Source of the DNA: Polaromonas sp.
GTDB lineage: Bacteria > Pseudomonadota > Gammaproteobacteria > Burkholderiales > Burkholderiaceae_C
Assembly (NCBI RefSeq): GCF_029945895.1
Contig: NZ_JAQSDL010000015.1
Coordinates: 1-64,000 of the forward strand
Direction of reading: 5' to 3'
Length of the DNA stretch: 64,000 bases
The position numbers were made by a program, and so were the translations under genes. Within the stretch, counting starts at the first letter, position 1, and every line of letters begins with the position of its first letter. Positions 59,769 to 64,000 of the stretch are shown here, piece after piece. The notes under the pieces are model-generated. The model was not told the DNA's origin, made no database searches, and worked only from the letters and a program-made list of their open reading frames with translations.

Positions 59769-62048
59769 TTATGTCACAACTGCGAATGATAACGATACTT
59801 GGGCGCCTTGCACGACGCCGTCAACCAGGCGATTGGAAATATCCACGCGTGCGCCATGTTCATCGGCGATTTTCTTGACGACGGCCAGCCCTAAACCCGT
59901 GCCCTTGACCTTGGTCGTGACATAGGGTTCAAAGGCCCGTTTCAGAATGTGTTCCGGGAAGCCCGTGCCCTTGTCGCGCACCGTCAGACGCACCCGTTTT
60001 GAGGTTTCCGAGTACTCGGTTTTGAGCAGCACGCGGCCATCTGCCCGTCCCTCCTGGGCATCCTGGGCGTTTTGCAACAAGTTGTGAATGACCTGCCGTA
60101 TCTGTTGCGAATCTGCCTTGATCGGGGGGCAAGCCGGGTCGAGCTCGGTGTAAACCGGCACCACGGCGTTCTCGCTGGCGTAAAGCTGCATGACGTCATT
60201 GACCAGCGCATTGAGGTCGACGGGCTTGAGCTCGGCAGCCGGCAGGCGGGCGTAGTCGCGAAATTCGTTGACCAGGCGTTTCATGGCATCGACCTGGTCA
60301 ACGATGGTCTTGACCGACTTGGTCAGCAGGATCTGTTCGGGCTCGGCCACCTTGCCAGTGAGCTTCATCTCCAGCCGCTCTGCCGACAGCTGGATGGGCG
60401 TGAGCGGGTTCTTGATCTCATGGGCCAGCCGGCGCGCCACTTCGCCCCAGGCCTGGGCGCGCTGGGCAGAGACCATTTCGGACACATCGTCGAACACCAG
60501 CAGGCATTCACTGCCGGGCATCTTGGCGCCGCGTGCAATCAGCGTGATGGCGTTGTCAGGTGCGCCGGGCTGCGCGGCATTGAGTTCGAACGACTGCTGC
60601 CAGTGCTCCACATCGTGCAGCTGGTTCTCGCCAAAGTAGGCGTCGAACTGGGCCTGCACCCCTTGCGCAAACACTTCCAGCCCCGGAATGTCGCGGAGCG
60701 AACGCCCATGGTAGGCCGCCAGCGGCACGCGCAGGATGCGCGTGGCACCGGGGTTGCTGGTCTGGATGCGCCCCTTGAGGTCCAGCACCATGACGCCGGC
60801 GGTGAGGTTGTCGAGGATGGTCTGCAGGTTGGCGCGTGCGGCGTCCACCTGATCCATGCTTTTTTGCACTGCCCCGCGGGCGTCGGCCAGTTGCTGGGTC
60901 ATGTCGGCAAAGGAACGGGTCAGCCCGCCCAGTTCGTCCTTTCCTTGCAGGGCCGCCTTGGGCGTCAGGTCGCCCTGGGCCACCTGCCGCACCCCTTCAG
61001 CCAGCACCAGCAGGGGCCGGGCCAGCTGGTTGCCCAGCAACACTGCCAGCAGCACAGCACCGAACACCGCCAGGAACAAACTGAGCGTGAGTGTGCCTAT
61101 GTACATTTTGCGCAGGCCACCCCGGGCCAGGGCGCGCTCCTGGTACTCGCGGTTGGCCTCCTGCACGGCGATGGCGTTGGCGACCAGGCTGACCGGCAAC
61201 ACTTCGGTCACCTGCAGGAAACGGATTTCGCCAAGCAGCCCGACATTGGGGTTGCTGATCAGCGCCAGGGCCTTGATGCGGGGCGGGGTCGCACTGCCCG
61301 CGGCAAGACTTGCAGCGCTGCCCGGTGGCTCGGCGCCAGGCAAGGCCACCTCGTCGAGGCCCTCTATCTGTGTGGCCACGCGCTGGTTGCGCGCATTGCG
61401 CAGCAGTTGCGCCGGCGGCCGCTCGGGCTTGAGGGAGTAGCGCGAGTCTCCGGCGCTGGCAATCATCTGTCCGGACGCCGTCCACAATACGACGTCGCTG
61501 ACGGCCAGCTGCTCGCGCAGGCGTTCCAGCGCCAGGCCGGCCGAGGCATCGGGTGTCTGCGTCAGTTGGCCTGCGGCGGCGCGGGTCTTGTTGCCCAGCT
61601 CGGTGGCCAGCGTGTCGAGCGTGACGCGGCCCAGGTTCAGACCGGCATCAAGGGCGCCTTCGACCTTCACGTCAAACCAGCTTTCGATCGAGCGCGAAAC
61701 GAACTGGTAGGACACCACGTAAATCATCATGCCGGGAAGCAGGCCCACCAGCGCGAAGATGGCGGCCAGCTTGACCAGCAGGCGACTGCCGAACTTGCCC
61801 TTGCGCAGGCGCAGGATCAACCGCAGCACGATCCAGCTGATGACCAGCAGCAGCAGGCCGGCCACCGCCACATTCAGCCCGAACAACAGCACGTAGTTGC
61901 GTTCGTAGAGCTCCCGGTTGCCGGTGGCCTGGGTCAGCAAGAACAGCAGCACCAGCCCCAGTGCGGCCATGATGCCCACGCCGACACCCACCGACCAGCG
62001 AAACGCAGGACTGCTTTTCAGCGACGAGACATGGCCCTTCAGGCTCAC
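59769..62048 (-). CDS. NtrY-like membrane sensor histidine kinase
   Basis: 759 residues. Two or three N-terminal membrane helices and a periplasmic segment come first, then a fourth helix, a HAMP linker and a PAS-like domain (LTAGVMVLDLKGRIQTSNPG). The histidine-kinase core has HEIKNPLTPIQLSAERL, RQVIHNLLQNAQDAQ, DKGTGFPEHI and GTGLGLAVVKKI. It resembles NtrY. It overlaps DUF4390 by four bases and the regulator follows, so rsmB-DUF4390-kinase-regulator is probably one operon. Confidence 0.93.
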   Translation of the reverse strand: MSLKGHVSSLKSSPAFRWSVGVGVGIMAALGLVLLFLLTQATGNRELYERNYVLLFGLNVAVAGLLLLVISWIVLRLILRLRKGKFGSRLLVKLAAIFALVGLLPGMMIYVVSYQFVSRSIESWFDVKVEGALDAGLNLGRVTLDTLATELGNKTRAAAGQLTQTPDASAGLALERLREQLAVSDVVLWTASGQMIASAGDSRYSLKPERPPAQLLRNARNQRVATQIEGLDEVALPGAEPPGSAASLAAGSATPPRIKALALISNPNVGLLGEIRFLQVTEVLPVSLVANAIAVQEANREYQERALARGGLRKMYIGTLTLSLFLAVFGAVLLAVLLGNQLARPLLVLAEGVRQVAQGDLTPKAALQGKDELGGLTRSFADMTQQLADARGAVQKSMDQVDAARANLQTILDNLTAGVMVLDLKGRIQTSNPGATRILRVPLAAYHGRSLRDIPGLEVFAQGVQAQFDAYFGENQLHDVEHWQQSFELNAAQPGAPDNAITLIARGAKMPGSECLLVFDDVSEMVSAQRAQAWGEVARRLAHEIKNPLTPIQLSAERLEMKLTGKVAEPEQILLTKSVKTIVDQVDAMKRLVNEFRDYARLPAAELKPVDLNALVNDVMQLYASENAVVPVYTELDPACPPIKADSQQIRQVIHNLLQNAQDAQEGRADGRVLLKTEYSETSKRVRLTVRDKGTGFPEHILKRAFEPYVTTKVKGTGLGLAVVKKIADEHGARVDISNRLVDGVVQGAQVSLSFAVVT

Positions 62049-62680
62049 TTCTCCGCCTCTTTGACGGCTTCCTTCGAGAGATCCCTGGACAGGTCGCGAA
62101 TCGGTTCAGCCACCAGGTCGCGGTTGGTTTCAACGGTGATGGCCCAGTCTTTCTGCCCCGCCACGCCGATCTGGAAGGGGCGCGGCAACTGCGAGAGGTC
62201 GAGCCGGAAGCGGAAATCCACGTTGTGCCGGACACCGGGCTCGACTTCGGCCGCATCGGCGATCCGCCAGCGCGAAAACCGCTGGATGGATGCCAGGGCA
62301 TCGTCAAGATTGTCGTAGTTCTGGCTGAACGAGGCACGCAAGCCGGTGACGCTGATGGCGCCGGGCATCACGTTGAAACGCCAGCGCCGGGTCAGCGGCT
62401 GGAACGCCAGGCGCATCGTACGCGTCGCCGTGGTGATGCGCTTGTCGTACCAGTACCAGCGGCTGCGGTAGATGTCGGCCTCGGCCACAAAAAACATGGG
62501 AATGCCCTTGAGCAGCGCGTCTTCAACGGCAGGGGGCAGGTCGAAATGGACGCTGGCGGACAGGTACACGCCCTCCTCCGAACGCTCCATCTTCAACTGG
62601 GTCACCTCGGTCGCCAGCGCCGCCTGGCAGGCCAGCGTCATCAAGGTGCACATCCAGAACGCCAGCAGCCGCCGCAGCAC
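62045..62680 (-). CDS. DUF4390 exported protein
   Basis: 211 residues from a GTG at 62680, chosen because it starts just after the rsmB stop and begins a signal peptide (LRRLLAFWMCTLMTLACQAA). The mature part has HFDLPPAVEDALLKGIPMFF and AEADIYRSRWYWYDKRI, the DUF4390 core. The function is unknown; the conserved location before an NtrY-like kinase suggests a periplasmic signal-input partner. Its stop overlaps the kinase start (ATGA). Confidence 0.82.
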   Translation of the reverse strand: MLRRLLAFWMCTLMTLACQAALATEVTQLKMERSEEGVYLSASVHFDLPPAVEDALLKGIPMFFVAEADIYRSRWYWYDKRITTATRTMRLAFQPLTRRWRFNVMPGAISVTGLRASFSQNYDNLDDALASIQRFSRWRIADAAEVEPGVRHNVDFRFRLDLSQLPRPFQIGVAGQKDWAITVETNRDLVAEPIRDLSRDLSKEAVKEAEK

Positions 62681-62684
62681 CGAG

Positions 62685-63995
62685 TCAGGCTTTGCGTTTT
62701 TCAAAAACTGCGTAAAAGAAACCGTCGTGCTCACCTTCCAAATTGTCCGGGAAGACGGTCTCCAGGGCGCCACTTTGGGGTAGCAAATGACCGGGTGATG
62801 GCATGAAATGAGCGTCTTTGTGGTGCGTAACAAACGTTTGGGCCTGCTGCTCGCCTTCGGCCCTGAAAACCGAGCAGGTGCAGTACAGCAGCCGGCCGCC
62901 CGGCCGCAGCAGCGGCCACAAGGTTTCCAGCAGCCGGGCCTGCAGCGCAGCCAGCTGGGCGATGTCGGTGGGCCGGCGCAGCCATCGCACGTCGGGGTGG
63001 CGCCGCACAATCCCTGACGCAGTACACGGTGCATCGAGCAGGATGCCGTCGTAAAGCCGGCCGTCCCACCAGGCATCGGGGCGGGCGGCGTCGCCCACAC
63101 GGATGTCCGCCTGCAGGCCCAGGCGCTGCAGGTTCTGCACCATGCGCTCGCAGCGGCGCGCATCGATATCGAGCGCCGTGACCTCGCAGTCGGCGAGTTC
63201 CAGCAGATGCGCCGTTTTGCCGCCGGGTGCGGCGCAGGCATCGAGCAGCCGCAGCGGCGCGCCGGTGGTTGAGGCCAGCCCGTCAAGCAGCAAGGGAGCC
63301 GCCATCTGGGCCGCAGCGTCCTGCACCGAAAAATGCCCCTCGGCGTATCCGGGCAGCGCCGTCACCGCGCTCGGTGTCGCCAGCACCACCCCATGCGGGC
63401 CAACCGGACTTGCTACTATATTCATAGCTGCCAGCGCTTTCAGGTATTGGGCTGGAGTCGTTTTTCTTGTATTAATCCGGAGGATCAGGGGCGCTTTGGC
63501 ATTGTTGGCATGCAGGATGGCCTGCCAGTGGTCAGGGTGGTCCTTGCGCACCCGGTCTATCCACCACTGCGGGTGGTTCCAGACCGCCTGCGGGTGCCTT
63601 TGCGTCACAGCCATCAGCGCGTCGCGCTCGCGCAGGAAGCGGCGCAGACAGCCGTTGATGAAGCTGGCCTGGTGCACCGTGGCCTCATCGCGTTTGGCGG
63701 CTTCCACGGCCTGGTCCACCAGCGTGTAGGCGGTATAACGGGGGTTGTCGCCTTCCGGCAGATGGCCGGCGGCCGCGTCGTCCGAGCCGCTGTCCGTACA
63801 GGCCAGGGCCAAAGCGACACACAGCAAGGCATCGGCTTCCGGCGGCGGAGGTCGCTGGGCCAGTTGCTGGCGCAGGGCTTCGGCACGGCCCAGCCAGCGC
63901 AGCGCATGAAAACCCAGGGCCTGCACGCCGGGCCGCAGGCTGGAGTCGATGTCTTCGAGCGCGGCCGTCATGGAGCGGCCGGCGCGAATGGCCAT
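62685..63995 (-). CDS. rsmB: 16S rRNA cytosine-C5 methyltransferase RsmB
   Basis: At least 436 residues; the ATG at 63995 is used, but the true start may lie beyond the window. The N-terminal NusB-like helical domain is followed by the SAM fold with DACAAPGGKTAHLLEL, DIDARRCERM, the catalytic cysteine of LLDAPCTASGIVRRHPD and the second cysteine YCTCSVFRAEG. It methylates C967 of 16S rRNA. The segment at 63405-63452 is a family-B repeat translated in frame (KALAAMNIVASPVG). Confidence 0.93.
   Translation of the reverse strand: MAIRAGRSMTAALEDIDSSLRPGVQALGFHALRWLGRAEALRQQLAQRPPPPEADALLCVALALACTDSGSDDAAAGHLPEGDNPRYTAYTLVDQAVEAAKRDEATVHQASFINGCLRRFLRERDALMAVTQRHPQAVWNHPQWWIDRVRKDHPDHWQAILHANNAKAPLILRINTRKTTPAQYLKALAAMNIVASPVGPHGVVLATPSAVTALPGYAEGHFSVQDAAAQMAAPLLLDGLASTTGAPLRLLDACAAPGGKTAHLLELADCEVTALDIDARRCERMVQNLQRLGLQADIRVGDAARPDAWWDGRLYDGILLDAPCTASGIVRRHPDVRWLRRPTDIAQLAALQARLLETLWPLLRPGGRLLYCTCSVFRAEGEQQAQTFVTHHKDAHFMPSPGHLLPQSGALETVFPDNLEGEHDGFFYAVFEKRKA
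63405..63452. repeat. Family-B dispersed repeat inside rsmB
   Basis: GCTACTATATTCATAGCTGC followed by CAGCGCTTTCAGGTATTGGG and CTGGAG matches the dsbD and intergenic copies in order and spacing. The reading frame of rsmB runs through it unbroken, in the linker before the SAM domain. Confidence 0.55.
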
Positions 63996-64000
63996 CAATA

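Noticed and set aside
60072-62318. Long plus-strand open frame opposite the NtrY-like kinase
   Set aside because: The minus strand contains all kinase motifs; the plus reading is low-complexity His/Gln/Arg sequence.

Overview
The window is GC-rich chromosomal DNA from a betaproteobacterium, most likely a Comamonadaceae member (Burkholderiales; Rhodoferax/Polaromonas/Hydrogenophaga-like). The basis is overall gene content, the RsmB-DUF4390-NtrY-NtrX-type order, and two families of short dispersed repeats of a kind I associate with that family. No taxonomic search was possible.

Layout. (1) 1-9460: amino-acid/metabolite handling genes, namely a MocR-type regulator cut by the left edge, two LysE exporters, an EamA transporter, a DHCW cupin, PLP enzymes, a GST, PhzF, a glyoxalase-like protein and a phosphatase. 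Many start codons overlap the preceding stop. (2) 9466-29240: housekeeping and envelope genes: CutA, a PQQ-type dehydrogenase lipoprotein, a creatininase-like protein, a B12/radical-SAM protein, AlaX, DsbD, a thioredoxin-like protein, hemE, priA, an AEC carrier, rep, a PhnD-like binding protein and outer-membrane phospholipase A. (3) 29526-42751: a sulfur-oxidation island with soxCDYZAX, soxB as its own unit, a small cytochrome, a SoxW-like thioredoxin, a SoxH-like metallohydrolase, a YeeE/TsuA-type transporter, flavocytochrome c sulfide dehydrogenase (fccAB), a DsrE protein and an ArsR-type SoxR. Together these should oxidise thiosulfate fully to sulfate and sulfide to sulfur, with SoxR as the probable repressor acting on AT-rich sites. 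(4) 43117-58976: a 15.8-kb integrated element in the 3' part of tRNA-Phe, bounded by 47-bp perfect direct repeats. (5) 58931-64000: intact tRNA-Phe, then an NtrX/NtrY-like two-component pair, DUF4390 and rsmB.

The element carries a tyrosine integrase and a three-gene operon: a methylase-like protein with motif I but no NPPY, a second methylase with NPPY, and a GIY-YIG-like/SF2-helicase fusion. I read this operon as a split restriction-modification or defence system and cannot assign it to a named type. The element also has a CRP-like palindrome and lipoprotein, a RepA-like ATPase with small DNA-binding partners, and a 62-residue protein between a structured leader and a strong terminator. A umuDC cassette lies divergent from an SRAP gene across a perfect LexA box. 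About 950 bp of non-coding DNA follows, with ~169-bp imperfect tandem repeats. Arrays of TTACATC heptamers near both ends look like integrase arm sites. No conjugation or virion genes were seen, so it is probably a mobilisable or satellite-type island.

Two dispersed repeat families (here A and B) occur between genes and also inside genes in frame, including an insertion in PriA and the last codons of two PLP enzymes. Remnants of a metallo-beta-lactamase-fold gene and of a thermonuclease gene are also visible.
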